From positions 1-64,000 of the forward strand of contig CALJDU010000076.1 in the NCBI GenBank assembly GCA_938024995.1: a DNA stretch of 64,000 nt, read 5' to 3'. Positions 8,274 through 17,224 of this stretch are shown here, piece by piece. The stretch is from an uncultured bacterium (GTDB lineage Bacteria > Myxococcota_A > Polyangia > Polyangiales > Houyiibacteriaceae). The translations under genes were made by a program, and so were the position numbers. The notes under the pieces are model-generated. The model made no database searches. It saw only the letters and a list, made by a program, of their open reading frames with translations, and was not told the origin of the DNA. Within the stretch, counting starts at the first letter, position 1; each line of letters begins with the position of its first letter.

Positions 8274-9242
8274 CTACGCGCGCGTCGTCTTCATCACGCG
8301 CGCGAGCGTTGCCACCTCGTCCGTGATGATCGCGCCGAGGCCCAGCGGGAGCAGCCGGCGCATGTTCGCCTCATCGTTGACGGTCCAGGTGTTGACCTCA
8401 AGACCTGCGGCGTTCGCCATCGCGATGAAGCGTCTCGTGACGTCGCCGATGTTTGGGTGGACCGCGTCGAAGCCCGCGTTCTTCGCGCGTTCGATGAGGT
8501 GACCATCCCGTTCGTCTCGCTGTTCTCAAAACTCGAGCGACGCCAGACCGCCAAAGCCACGCGCCTTGCCGCCATCTCCGCTCCTCGAAGATGCTATGCA
8601 TCGACTTCGTCACGCAGACGCACCCATCCACGCAGCCCTGATGCTCTGGCGACGCCCGAATTTTGAGAACAGCTCGTCGACCTCGTTCTCGTACACCCCG
8701 ACCAGCTTCTCCCAGAGCCAGCCGAGCTCGATGTTCTCTGTTCCGCGTTGGTGCATCTGGTCGCGCATCGCCGCGAGGAGCTCGGGGTCGAATGAGCTCA
8801 CGAGCAGTCGTCGCTTCGGAACCGGGTCCGCGTGCAAAACGTCGAGCACGGCGCGCGCGTAGGCGTCCCGTTCTTGCAGCGGACACGGCGCGCCGCTCAC
8901 CTTCACTTCCACGTTGAGCGGGATGGAGACCGCGGCGAGAACCTCGGCGAGCGTATCGATGCGCACGTCGCGGTGATCGCTGCCTTCCCCAACCCAAAGG
9001 TCCCGCAGCTGCGCCAAGGTCATCGCGCTAACGCAACCGCTGCCGTTCGTGGTGCGGTCCACCGTGTCGTCGTGCATCAAGACCGGCACGCCGTCGGCGC
9101 TCAGCAAGACGTCGAACTCCACCATCTCGGCGCCCTCTTCGATCGCGCGCTGTATCGAGATCAAGGTGTTCTCGGGAAACGGGTTTCCCGAAACCGTCTT
9201 GCCGGTCCCGCGGTGTCCGCAGAGCAAAGTGCGCGAGGTCAT
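8274..9242 (-). pseudogene. Glycerophosphodiester phosphodiesterase, interrupted
   Basis: The N-terminal half (8610..9242) starts MTSRTLLCGHRG and has the GDPD signatures GHRG, PENT and EFDVLLSADGVPVLMHD, with NVEVK further on. The C-terminal part (AKNAGFDAVHPN, TWTVND, IITDE) lies in the same frame and ends at 8274. Between them sits a 153-bp inverted-repeat element carrying two in-frame TGA codons, at 8610 and close to its distal end. Removing exactly 153 bp rejoins a GDPD of about 270 residues, normal for the family. The intact enzyme would hydrolyse glycerophosphodiesters to glycerol-3-phosphate. As read, the product is truncated before the conserved C-terminal barrel strands and is probably inactive. 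Confidence 0.8.
8520..8672. mobile_element. 153-bp MITE-like inverted-repeat element inside GDPD gene
   Basis: The ends CTGTTCTCAAAACTCGAGCG and its partner form imperfect 28-bp terminal inverted repeats (8520-8547 and 8645-8672) with a few mismatches. The centre contains a further fold-back (GATGC-TAT-GCATC). CTCG lies directly outside both ends (8516-8519, 8673-8676) and may be a short target duplication, although removing it too would break the frame. There is no coding content of its own. It resembles non-autonomous palindromic elements; the family is unknown and I saw no second copy in the window. Confidence 0.65.
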
Positions 9243-9416
9243 CGCCGGAGTGTACCGAGCGAATGAAGCGCGCACTGTCCTGCAGCCACGTTCTTTCGCG
9301 TGACTCAACTGAATGACGGTAGCGCGGAACCGATCGGACGCTCACGCTTGCGCCGACCGTGACCTCCGCAGACGACACCTGCCGCGCAGTCGCAGAGGGA
9401 TTGCTCAGACGATCTT

Positions 9417-9836
9417 TTAATCGACGCGGTCCGCGCCGCCCATCTTTGAGCGCGCCCACTCGATGCCCGTGAGCGCGTCGTCGAAGATCTGAAAGCGATA
9501 GCTCGGGGGAGCGAGCCAGTGAACCGCCGTGATAAAGCGACGATGAACTTCATCGCCGATGATGAGCGCGACCACGTCGAGCTTGACGCGTTGAAGGTCC
9601 GCCACTTTGCGTTCAAAGCCCGCGTAGTGTTGGCGCTCCGCGGCCCCCACCTTGTCCACGGACACCGCGCGCATATCGACGACGATCGAGACCGTTTCGT
9701 CGAGTTCTCGAAGACCCGCTTCTGCGCTCGCGAAGAACTCGAGCGCCTCCTTCTGTGAACTCTCCTGAGGAAACTTCAAGAAGTACAAGCGAGGAGCAAG
9801 AAGGGTAATCCACGGGTGCAACGGCTCTTTCGCCAT
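9417..9836 (-). CDS. STAS/SpoIIAA-like protein
   Basis: This 139-residue soluble protein begins MAKEPLHPWITLLAPRLYFLKFP. The alternating beta/alpha pattern, with ETVSIVVDMRAVS and VVALIIGDEVHRRFI, resembles SpoIIAA-like STAS domains, as found in single-domain proteins of Myxococcota. No catalytic residues are visible. If a STAS protein, it would act by protein-protein contact, but partners are not apparent here. It is followed by no obvious operon partner; the interrupted GDPD gene lies about 170 bp downstream on the same strand. Confidence 0.6.
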   Translation of the reverse strand: MAKEPLHPWITLLAPRLYFLKFPQESSQKEALEFFASAEAGLRELDETVSIVVDMRAVSVDKVGAAERQHYAGFERKVADLQRVKLDVVALIIGDEVHRRFITAVHWLAPPSYRFQIFDDALTGIEWARSKMGGADRVD

Positions 9837-9869
9837 ACGCGGACACTACTTCCTTCCATTCACGCCACG

Positions 9870-10490
9870 CTAGGGATGAGGAAAGCGCGGGTGGGCTTTG
9901 ATCGTCTTGAGGTCGTCCTCGGCGAAGACCTTCAATCGGTTCTCCGGGGTCGCGGTTTGGAGCGAGAGCTCGACCTCGTCTACCGCTTCATCATCGCGCC
10001 CCATCTTCGCGAGGATGCAGGCCCGGATGAAGTGCGGGTACCAGTGGGTGTCTTTGAGCGCGATCGCTTTGTCGGACCAGCTCAGCGCTTCGTCGAGCCG
10101 CCCCAAGTTGTTCAGGACGCTCGCCTTGTTGCCGACCGCGAGCGCTGACTCAGGGTTCGCCAGGATCGCCATCTCGAAGCAGACCAGCTCTTGCTCGGCG
10201 TCGCCGCGATCGCCCGCGATGCACGCCTTGACCAACCAGCCGCCTTCGAACGTGGCGAGCGGGGGGATCTCTTCGCACAGCTTGATGCTGCGCCCCGCGA
10301 GCGCGTCGGCTTTGTCCGGCTCGGTCTTGTAGATCTTCTGCGCGAGCCGATAGAGCGCGAAGGCCAAGCGCGTCTTCATCGCGAGGACGACGCGCCCTTC
10401 CGAGATCGGGATCAGAGCGTCGAAGATCTCGATCGCGCCAGCGTAGTCACCGCGCTCATAGGCCTCCAAGCCGTCTTTGGGAGTGGGCAT
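9870..10490 (-). CDS. TPR repeat protein
   Basis: This 206-residue protein is called from MPTPKDGLEAYERG, which begins directly with a TPR helix; the ORF-track start adds 14 Arg-rich residues. Helical repeats are visible as AYERGDYAGAIEIFDAL, LVCFEMAILANPESALAVGNKASVLNNLGRLDEAL and HFIRACILAKMGRDDEAV, giving about four TPR-like units. There is no signal peptide, so it is cytoplasmic. TPR proteins act as scaffolds; the partner is unknown. Confidence 0.75.
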   Translation of the reverse strand: MPTPKDGLEAYERGDYAGAIEIFDALIPISEGRVVLAMKTRLAFALYRLAQKIYKTEPDKADALAGRSIKLCEEIPPLATFEGGWLVKACIAGDRGDAEQELVCFEMAILANPESALAVGNKASVLNNLGRLDEALSWSDKAIALKDTHWYPHFIRACILAKMGRDDEAVDEVELSLQTATPENRLKVFAEDDLKTIKAHPRFPHP

Positions 10491-10556
10491 GCCGCGAGCA
10501 TAAGCGCTTCGCGGTCCGCGACGCGACGACAACTTCGTCGCCCTTTACGCGTCGCG

Positions 10557-10997
10557 CTACGACTTCGGGAAGCGAAGCGAGGTCGTCTCGATGAGATCTT
10601 TTTGCAGCGTCGTAAAGAACTCGGTCCCGTCGAGCGACGCGGAAACTTGTCCGATCCCCAAGACGCCGAGAAATCCTTGCGCGATGCCGGTGAGCGCGCC
10701 GCCGACTTGTCCGACGAAGAGCGTGCTCCCGCAGCCGAGCTGTCCCACGCCGATGCCCGCCGATAAGCCGATCTGTCCTACGCCGAAGAGGAGACCAAAC
10801 CCGTAGAAGCCGATCATGACCACGCCCGCGCCACCGCCCAGCGAGAGCACGCCGACGCCGCCCATCGCGATCCACGCTTGAGCCGATCCATAGCCCACTA
10901 GCGGTACGCCGAGCACCGTCTCTTTGGGGAGGTCGACGGCGTAGGTGAGCCCCAAGGCCGTGACGACGATCGGGATGAGGAGGAAGAAGATGCGCAC
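10557..10997 (-). CDS. Glycine-rich membrane protein
   Basis: This 146-residue protein has an N-terminal hydrophobic helix (MRIFFLLIPIVVTALGL). A central region follows with a regular pattern of Gly-rich hydrophobic short repeats (GVGVLSLGGGAGVVMIG, GVGQIGLSAGIGVGQLG, FVGQVGGALTG, GVLGIGQVSAS). Similar Gly-x-Gly-x patterns occur in predicted membrane proteins without assigned function. It is the only clear gene between the TPR gene and the divergent gene at 11042. Confidence 0.7.
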   Translation of the reverse strand: MRIFFLLIPIVVTALGLTYAVDLPKETVLGVPLVGYGSAQAWIAMGGVGVLSLGGGAGVVMIGFYGFGLLFGVGQIGLSAGIGVGQLGCGSTLFVGQVGGALTGIAQGFLGVLGIGQVSASLDGTEFFTTLQKDLIETTSLRFPKS

Positions 10998-11041
10998 GTG
11001 ACGCCAGTGTATCGCAGGTCGATCGGGTGTAGGGTCGTGGC

Positions 11042-11920
11042 GTGCGCTTCTTAGAGGTCACCCGGGGTCACGGTCGCGATCTCTCCGCATGGAAGCAGGT
11101 CACGGAGACCGCGAGCGGCACGACCCACGTCGACTTCATCGACTCGCCCTTCGGTGTGACCAGCAGCACGACGACGCGGTTCATGGCCGCGCTGAAGCTC
11201 GGCTTCAAGCAGACGCTCTGGTTGCTCTCCAAGCTCATCATCGCCTCGCCGGTCTTCGTCGCGCTGCAGTTCGTCCTCAACGGTGGCCCCTACGCGAAGT
11301 ACGTGATCGTGGGGTTCGTGCTCTTGGTCTGCGGGTTCTTCGCCGCCCTCAACGCTTTCGTTTTCTTTTCGTTCCTTCACCACTTCTACGCGAAGCGCGC
11401 CAACCTGATCGCCGCGGCGCGTGATCCGGAATCCTACGCCGTCGATCTGTTGGAGGCCGGGCACGTCGAGATCTTCGGACGCGTCCGCGCGCTCGCGCCA
11501 GGCGACGTCGTGACGCAGCACGTCTCGTTGGATCCCGAGTTTCGTCTGACCATGGTCAACGACTTCGTCCTCGAGGATCCATCGGGTCGCCTCACGTACG
11601 TCAGCGTCGAGGAGGCGCCGACCCTCGCGGGACCTCCCGCGCCCCCCCTCGACGTCGCGCGTCACGTGGATCTCTTTCGCTTGCTGGACCGTCGCCCCAC
11701 GAAGACCGGCGACGCGATGGTGCTCCGCGAAGGGGCGCGCGTTCGCTTGGTCACGCCGCGCGTCGAGTCGGTCGCCAACCTGGAGCGCATCGAGATCGAT
11801 GGCGAGATCAAATCCGCGGCGCGCGAGGGAGGCGCCGCGTCCCAAGGGCGTTACCGCGAAGCGCTCGGGAGCGGCCAGCTCGCGCGCGTCAGCCGTGACA
11901 GCTTGATCATCGCGCGCTGA
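11042..11920 (+). CDS. Two-helix membrane protein, unknown
   Basis: This 292-residue protein starts at a GTG. A cytoplasmic N-terminus of about 55 residues is followed by two helices (LIIASPVFVALQFVLNG and YVIVGFVLLVCGFFAALNAFVFFSF). A C-terminal domain of about 160 residues with beta character follows (VEIFGRVRALAPGDVV, VRLVTPRVESVANLERIEI). This resembles proteins in which a membrane hairpin anchors a small OB- or GIDE-like domain, but I cannot assign a family. It is divergent from the gene at 10997. Confidence 0.75.
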   Translation: MRFLEVTRGHGRDLSAWKQVTETASGTTHVDFIDSPFGVTSSTTTRFMAALKLGFKQTLWLLSKLIIASPVFVALQFVLNGGPYAKYVIVGFVLLVCGFFAALNAFVFFSFLHHFYAKRANLIAAARDPESYAVDLLEAGHVEIFGRVRALAPGDVVTQHVSLDPEFRLTMVNDFVLEDPSGRLTYVSVEEAPTLAGPPAPPLDVARHVDLFRLLDRRPTKTGDAMVLREGARVRLVTPRVESVANLERIEIDGEIKSAAREGGAASQGRYREALGSGQLARVSRDSLIIAR

Positions 11921-11982
11921 ATCTGTGTTTTGGGGCGCGCCTTGACCGTTCACGCGTGGGTCGGGACTGCTAACCTGTCGCC

Positions 11983-12570
11983 GTGCAGGCCGACCATCCC
12001 GAGAGCGATCCGGAAGCGCGCTACCTCTTGGAGCTCGAGAAAGAGTTCCCGCGCCTCAAGGTGATCGAAAAGGATCGCGACCCGCTCAGCCTGCTGATCG
12101 ATCGCGCGCTTAAGGTGATCACGGCGGGCGGCCAGTCGTCGTACATGACGAGCTACGTGACCACGCTCGGCTCGCGGATCTACGTCCCCGCCAACTGGAA
12201 GCAGCGAGACGCCTGGTCGCGCTATGTGACGATGCGACACGAAGCGGTGCATATGCGCCAGTTCAAGCGCTTCACCTTCCTCGGGATGAGCGCGATCTAC
12301 CTGATACCGTTCTTCCCGCTCGGGCTCGCCTACGGGCGCGCGCGGATCGAATGGGAGGCGTACCGCGAGACGCTGGTCGCGACTGCCGAGGTGTGGGGCG
12401 TCGACGCGATCGAGTCACGCGCTTGCCGCGCGAACATCGTCCACCAGTTCACGTCGGCGGCGTACGGTTGGATGTGGCCGTTCCCGAAGCAGGTGAACGC
12501 TTGGATCGACGAAGCGATCGAGGAGATCAAGCGCGGGATCGAAGACGGAACGATCACGCGCGTCCATTGA
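11983..12570 (+). CDS. Putative HExxH metal-dependent protein
   Basis: This 195-residue protein starts at GTG (ORF-track M). It contains TMRHEAVHMRQF, an HExxH motif that is the hallmark of zinc metallopeptidases, about residue 85. A hydrophobic stretch (MSAIYLIPFFPLGLAYG) and IEWEAYRE follow; the glutamates there could give the third ligand. Two later Arg/Trp-rich helices end the protein. It resembles small uncharacterised Myxococcota proteins. Activity is inferred from the motif only. Confidence 0.7.
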   Translation: MQADHPESDPEARYLLELEKEFPRLKVIEKDRDPLSLLIDRALKVITAGGQSSYMTSYVTTLGSRIYVPANWKQRDAWSRYVTMRHEAVHMRQFKRFTFLGMSAIYLIPFFPLGLAYGRARIEWEAYRETLVATAEVWGVDAIESRACRANIVHQFTSAAYGWMWPFPKQVNAWIDEAIEEIKRGIEDGTITRVH

Positions 12571-12598
12571 TGTCTCCGAAAGAGACCCGTCGTCGAGC

Positions 12599-14593
12599 TC
12601 AGAACTCGAGCTCGGCGCTTACCGTGTTGTTCCCAGCGTCGGTCGCGCGAACGGCGAGGATGTGTTGGCCTTCGCCGAGGTCGGTCGGGAGGGCGAGCTC
12701 GAACTCTTCGTTGTCGGTGTCGAGGAGGTGGTCCTTGGGGAAGAACATCCGCCATTCGCCGCCATCGATCGCGTACTCGAGCTTCGCGATCGGTCCGAGC
12801 GAGTCGATCGCGCGGCCGCGCGCGTTTCCTCCGCGCGTGATGAGCCCCTCGATGCGCGGCGGGTGGTTGTCGATCAAGATCGGCTCGGACTCCGTCGCGC
12901 TGCGCTGCGTGAGCTCTTCCGGGTTTTGCCGCTCATCGCTGCCGCTCACCTCGACCACGTAGTAGCCGTCGGGCAAGCCGTTCGTTTGCCAGGCGTAGTT
13001 CGTCGCGGTGAGCTGCTCGTCCTCGCGCAAGACGTCGCGCCACACGCTCTGGTTCTCGTTGCGGAAGCGGATCCGGTAACGCATCGGATCGCCGTCCGGG
13101 TTGTCGATCGTCCAGCTCAGGTTGTAGGTCGTCGAGGGCGCGGCCTGCGCGGCGCCGCGCGCGGCGGTCTTGGCTTTTCCACGCTTCGCGGAGGCGCGTC
13201 GCTTGAGGCCGACTGAGGTGATGGTCGCGCGCTGGTTCTGCGGGAGATAGTAAAGCGTCACGGCGCGGAGCACGTCGTCCGCCCCGGTGAGCTGCGCGCG
13301 GACCTGTACGTAGCGCGCGCCCTGGCTACGGGTCGGGCCGGGCGAGGTCATCGGCGCCGACCAGTCGCTCCAAGAGTCATCCGGGTCTGCGGTGTTGCCG
13401 CTGCGCGTCGAGAAGCGGAACGAGCCACTGCCGCGCCAGGTGAGCTGACCGAAGCGCGCGCTGAAGCGGGCGTCGAGCACTTTACTCTGCCACATCGCGT
13501 TCTCCGGTCGGCCTTCGCGCACGCGGTAGATCGCCGCGCCGTCTCCGGTCGTGAATACGGGCGATGAACCGGTGAGCGAGAGCGTGAGCACCTGACGCTC
13601 GTCGACGTCGAGGTAGGTGGCGCTGGTGCGGTCGGTGCCGACGCGGAAGATGCGTCCCTGCTTACCGCCCGCGACAAAAATGGCGCCGCTCTCTTCAAGC
13701 TCCACGTCCGTGAAGTGCCCATCGTCGCGCGAGAAGATCCGCTCGGCGCGGTCACCTTCGACGCGCCAGAGTCGTCCCTTGCCGGCGCGCGGTCGGCTCG
13801 GTCCCTTGGTGACTTTGGAGGTGCCGGCGCGCGGGGCGGCGAACTCGTTCGCGACCGCCGCGATGACGCCGCCGCGCGCGGAGATGGCGGTGACCTCGTT
13901 GCCCGGGAAGTCGTAGACCACATCCGCGTCGCCGGGGCCGTTGAGCTTGAGCAGAAGCGCGTCGTCGCTGGTGCCGGCGTAGAGCGCGTCTCCGTCGAGC
14001 GCGAGCGTCATTACATGCGCCGCTTCGGAATCGTAGAGCAGCTCGGCCTGACCTTGCGTCGAGATCGAGAAGACCTTGCCCTCCGGACCGGTCGCCGCGA
14101 TGAGGCGGTTGCCGCGCCAGGCGAGATCCCAGATGTGCTCCGCGTTCTCTGGGCGGGCCAGCTCGCTCACCGCGCCGGCGGAATCGATCTTGTAGATGCG
14201 TCCTTCCGGGAGCGTTCCTGCGTAGAGGGTCCCCTCGTGCATCAAGAGCGAGCGCACGAGGAGCTGCCCGGTCTCCGCGAAGACGCTGACCTGGTCGCCC
14301 GTGACCTTGAAGATCTTCCCGTCGTTGCCGCTGCCGACGTACACGGTCTCGCCATCACGCGCGATGCTGTGCGCGACGACCGCTTCGGCGAGCTCGATCC
14401 GCGTGGTCTGCGCTCCAACCGTGACGTGTCCACGAGAGTGAACCATCGTTCCGTCGAGCTCACCGGCAGCGAGACTCGCGGCGTCATCGAGCGAGAAGTG
14501 AAGCGTCGTGACCGCGTCGGCGGGCGGCGCGAAAAGCGCGAGCGAGCTGAGCGTGGTGGCCAGGGTGACGAGGAGAAGGAGTCGCTTGTTCAT
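12599..14593 (-). CDS. Secreted beta-propeller protein with C-terminal Fn3-like domain
   Basis: This 664-residue protein has a signal peptide (MNKRLLLLVTLATTLSSLAL ... PPADA). Repeats of the type TVYVGSGNDGKIFKV, TLYAGTLPEGRIYKI, LIAATGPEGKVFSI and ALYAGTSDDALLLKL form a six- or seven-bladed propeller over residues 70-370. Jelly-roll/Fn3-like regions follow, with YNLSWTIDNPDGDPMRYRIR and YVVEVSGSDER. It is 80 bp downstream of the S55 peptidase gene on the same strand, so co-transcription is likely. The role may be binding at the cell surface or assembly of secreted structures; no enzyme motif was seen. Confidence 0.85.
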   Translation of the reverse strand: MNKRLLLLVTLATTLSSLALFAPPADAVTTLHFSLDDAASLAAGELDGTMVHSRGHVTVGAQTTRIELAEAVVAHSIARDGETVYVGSGNDGKIFKVTGDQVSVFAETGQLLVRSLLMHEGTLYAGTLPEGRIYKIDSAGAVSELARPENAEHIWDLAWRGNRLIAATGPEGKVFSISTQGQAELLYDSEAAHVMTLALDGDALYAGTSDDALLLKLNGPGDADVVYDFPGNEVTAISARGGVIAAVANEFAAPRAGTSKVTKGPSRPRAGKGRLWRVEGDRAERIFSRDDGHFTDVELEESGAIFVAGGKQGRIFRVGTDRTSATYLDVDERQVLTLSLTGSSPVFTTGDGAAIYRVREGRPENAMWQSKVLDARFSARFGQLTWRGSGSFRFSTRSGNTADPDDSWSDWSAPMTSPGPTRSQGARYVQVRAQLTGADDVLRAVTLYYLPQNQRATITSVGLKRRASAKRGKAKTAARGAAQAAPSTTYNLSWTIDNPDGDPMRYRIRFRNENQSVWRDVLREDEQLTATNYAWQTNGLPDGYYVVEVSGSDERQNPEELTQRSATESEPILIDNHPPRIEGLITRGGNARGRAIDSLGPIAKLEYAIDGGEWRMFFPKDHLLDTDNEEFELALPTDLGEGQHILAVRATDAGNNTVSAELEF

Positions 14594-14673
14594 CGTGTGC
14601 TGTGACTAGTGGGTGCGGTGACTACGGGTGCGAGAACGCGGCGTTCCCACGGAGAAGAAGACGAAGAGAGGGG

Positions 14674-16563
14674 TCAGCGATCGCGCGGGGTGTCGCGAAC
14701 GTTGAGGCGCACGACCGCGCCGCCGACCAGGACCTGATCAAGCGGGATCTCTTGGCGCTCGTAGGTGTTGAACGGACGACCGGGACCGCCGCCGTTGACC
14801 AGCTGCAAGGTGTTGAGCGCCGAGGGCGGGAGCGAGCGAACGACGTGGCCATCAAAGCGCAGTCCGCGGCTAGGCATCTTGAGCGAGGCGACCAAGGAGG
14901 TCGCGGGGTACGCCTCTTCGATTGCGTCGATCAGATCGTCGAGGGAGCGGGCCCGGCCTTGTTGGATCCGGACCGCGTTGCCCGCCGCGAAAGACACCTC
15001 GATCGTCTTGCCGGCCGCGTGGGTCGGGACGCGAATAGGCACAGTGCGGACCACGTCATCGTTTCCGAACGAGCGCAGCGTGACGAAGACGTTGACGGTG
15101 GAGCCGGGGTCCACCTCGTTGCTCGCGACCTGCGCGTCCATCAGGACCAACACGTCGCGGCTGAACTCCACGTCGAGCTCGATGTCGAGGGAGGTCACGC
15201 GGGACTCCACAAACGGGTTGCCGAAGGCCGCCTCCATCGCGCGGAACATCCGGAGCCGCGCGAGGGACTGCAGATCGCCCGGACCGGCGCCCATGTAGCC
15301 GCGATCCTCCAGCGAGACATCGGCGTGACCCTCGATCCCGACCGTGGTGCGCGCGGCGTAGACGACGTCCGTCTGGTCGCTCGAGGTGGCCTTGATCGCG
15401 TTCGCCATCGCGCCGAACGCGAGCATCGGGGAGAGGAAGCGGTGACTGGCGAGCTCCACGTTCCACTCATCTCGCATGGCGCCCTCGATGCCGTTGAGCT
15501 TGATGCGCATCGGGATCGTCGCGGGGGTCATCGCGGTGTCCATCACGATCGCCGACTGACGATCGTGAATGAGCGCGCCGACCGGGTTGAGCGCCTCCGC
15601 GATCTTGAACGAGCGCGCGATGCTCGCGAGGATGTGGAGCACGTTCGCGGTCGCGGTTGGGAGCCCGAGCTCACCTGCGTTCATCATTGGGTGACCGAAC
15701 GCGATCACGCGGTTACCGGTGCCGACGTGCGTGACCGTGCCGACGCCCGTCGCGGAGATGTCGCCGCGAATGAGCTGCACCGCGATGGCGCCGCCGTCGA
15801 CAAACGAGGTGTAGCCCGGACCCGTTTGTGTTCCGCCTGTTTGACCGCCGCCCGCCTGCATCGGGGTCAGGCCGAACGGCGCGAGCTCTTCGCGCAAGAG
15901 CGACGCGACCTCGTCGGTGAAGCCGCCGAGCATGACCGGGGTGGCCGCGGGACGGATCCGCGTGTCATCGCTCATGTCGATCCCAACGCGGGCCGCGTGT
16001 GCGCGAAGCGTGGTGAAGGCGTCGTGGCGCGGGGCGTCCTGATCTCCTCCTCGGAACGCCGGGAGCCCACCGATGTTCGCGCGTCGTCGGCGTGGAACCT
16101 TGGTCGCGCGGCGTGGACGCTTGGCGAGGACGCGCGCGCCCGGGAACGAATCGGGCCGCACTGGGCGACGCATCTCGCTCAACATGTTCGAGATCGGCGT
16201 GACGCCCGCGACCGGATCGCGACCAAAGGGCCAGCCGTAGGCGTACGCACCAGCGAGCCGATCATCGAGGTAGATCGGGCTCCCCGACATACCACCGACC
16301 ACGAGCGCGTGATCCAGTGTCGGGTGCATCGTCTTGACGAGGATGAGGTCCTGGTCCGGGCGGAAGTTGTGCAGCACATCGATCACTTCAACTTCGAAGC
16401 GCTCGGGCTGTGTTCCGCGAAAGACGGTCATGCCGTATCCGCGCATCCCGGGCCTGATCTCATCGACGCCGATCGTTTCCGGACCGCTTTGAGCGGAACC
16501 GAGCGCGACCGCGATGAAGCTGACCACGACCGTCAGCGCGACCAACGAGAGAGGACGTTCCAT
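14674..16563 (-). CDS. SpoIVB-like serine peptidase, S55 family
   Basis: This 629-residue protein has an N-terminal signal or anchor helix (LVALTVVVSFIAVALGSA). The S55 core is clear: GMRGYGMTVFRG near residues 40-50, VVGGMSGSPIY with the likely nucleophilic Ser at about 93, and the family block NRVIAFGHPMMNAGE. In Bacillus, SpoIVB cleaves a regulator in the intermembrane space. In Myxococcota, S55 proteins are common and lack a known substrate. The C-terminal region of about 250 residues is beta-rich. It probably forms an operon with the propeller protein downstream, which is a candidate substrate or partner. Confidence 0.88.
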   Translation of the reverse strand: MERPLSLVALTVVVSFIAVALGSAQSGPETIGVDEIRPGMRGYGMTVFRGTQPERFEVEVIDVLHNFRPDQDLILVKTMHPTLDHALVVGGMSGSPIYLDDRLAGAYAYGWPFGRDPVAGVTPISNMLSEMRRPVRPDSFPGARVLAKRPRRATKVPRRRRANIGGLPAFRGGDQDAPRHDAFTTLRAHAARVGIDMSDDTRIRPAATPVMLGGFTDEVASLLREELAPFGLTPMQAGGGQTGGTQTGPGYTSFVDGGAIAVQLIRGDISATGVGTVTHVGTGNRVIAFGHPMMNAGELGLPTATANVLHILASIARSFKIAEALNPVGALIHDRQSAIVMDTAMTPATIPMRIKLNGIEGAMRDEWNVELASHRFLSPMLAFGAMANAIKATSSDQTDVVYAARTTVGIEGHADVSLEDRGYMGAGPGDLQSLARLRMFRAMEAAFGNPFVESRVTSLDIELDVEFSRDVLVLMDAQVASNEVDPGSTVNVFVTLRSFGNDDVVRTVPIRVPTHAAGKTIEVSFAAGNAVRIQQGRARSLDDLIDAIEEAYPATSLVASLKMPSRGLRFDGHVVRSLPPSALNTLQLVNGGGPGRPFNTYERQEIPLDQVLVGGAVVRLNVRDTPRDR

Positions 16564-16660
16564 GCGGCACGATCCTTAGCGCACTTTTGGCGGTGGCGTC
16601 TGAGGAAGTGGCCGGTCTCGGCCAGAAGGCGAGCTGTCTAGTCGTCCCAGTGACGGACGA

Positions 16661-17158
16661 CTACCCTGTCGCGGCGTGTGCCAAGAGCTGACCATCGAGA
16701 AGCGTGGTCAGCGCGTCCGCACTCAGCGGTCGTTCAACACATGCATCGACTCCAGCGAGACGCGCAAACGTCAGGATGTCGGTGGTCTTCTTCATGACCA
16801 TGAGGACGACGGGGATCTCGGGGTGCGAACGATGAAGCCCCTTCGCGACCTGGAGGCCGTCCATGCCTGGGAGGTCTTCCGCGATCAGTACGAGGTCAAC
16901 GGGCCACTCGCTGATCAACGCGAGCGCGCCGTCTCCCGAGCTCGTCCCGACCACGCGGTGGCCTCGAACGGTCAAGCTCCGGGCGAGCTGCCACTGCACA
17001 TCCGGGTTGGCCTCCACGATGAGGATCCCGTTCGTCTTTTTTGAGATTCCGCTGTCCAAAGTGCCCGTGGAGGTGTGGTTGCGGTCAGCCCAAGTGTGGA
17101 CTTCACCCCCCAACGAGGCCCAACTATAAGCCGACCGACCAGACACTGCAATGTACAT
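16661..17158 (-). CDS. Degenerate receiver-domain protein (pseudo-receiver)
   Basis: This protein is 165 residues by the first ATG, but the N-terminal 40 or so have no domain character and a later TTG may be used. The receiver fold is clear from ILIVEANPDVQWQLARSL to the end. Every active-site position is changed: the acidic pair is EA, the phospho-acceptor Asp is Ala (VLIAEDLPGMDG), the switch Thr is Val and the conserved Lys is Arg (VERPLS). It cannot be phosphorylated in the normal way and would act, if at all, by docking. It is the next gene after phoR on the same strand, 66 bp away, with an AT-rich gap. Confidence 0.85.
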   Translation of the reverse strand: MYIAVSGRSAYSWASLGGEVHTWADRNHTSTGTLDSGISKKTNGILIVEANPDVQWQLARSLTVRGHRVVGTSSGDGALALISEWPVDLVLIAEDLPGMDGLQVAKGLHRSHPEIPVVLMVMKKTTDILTFARLAGVDACVERPLSADALTTLLDGQLLAHAATG

Positions 17159-17224
17159 AACCTTTGAGGGTAAATTGTCACCAAATAGACTGGGAAAATC
17201 GAGACTATTGTTGGGTAAACAGGA

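Noticed and set aside
14602-16641. Plus-strand ORF of 679 residues opposite the S55 peptidase
   Set aside because: Arg/Asp/His-rich shadow translation; the minus strand has a signal peptide and S55 motifs.
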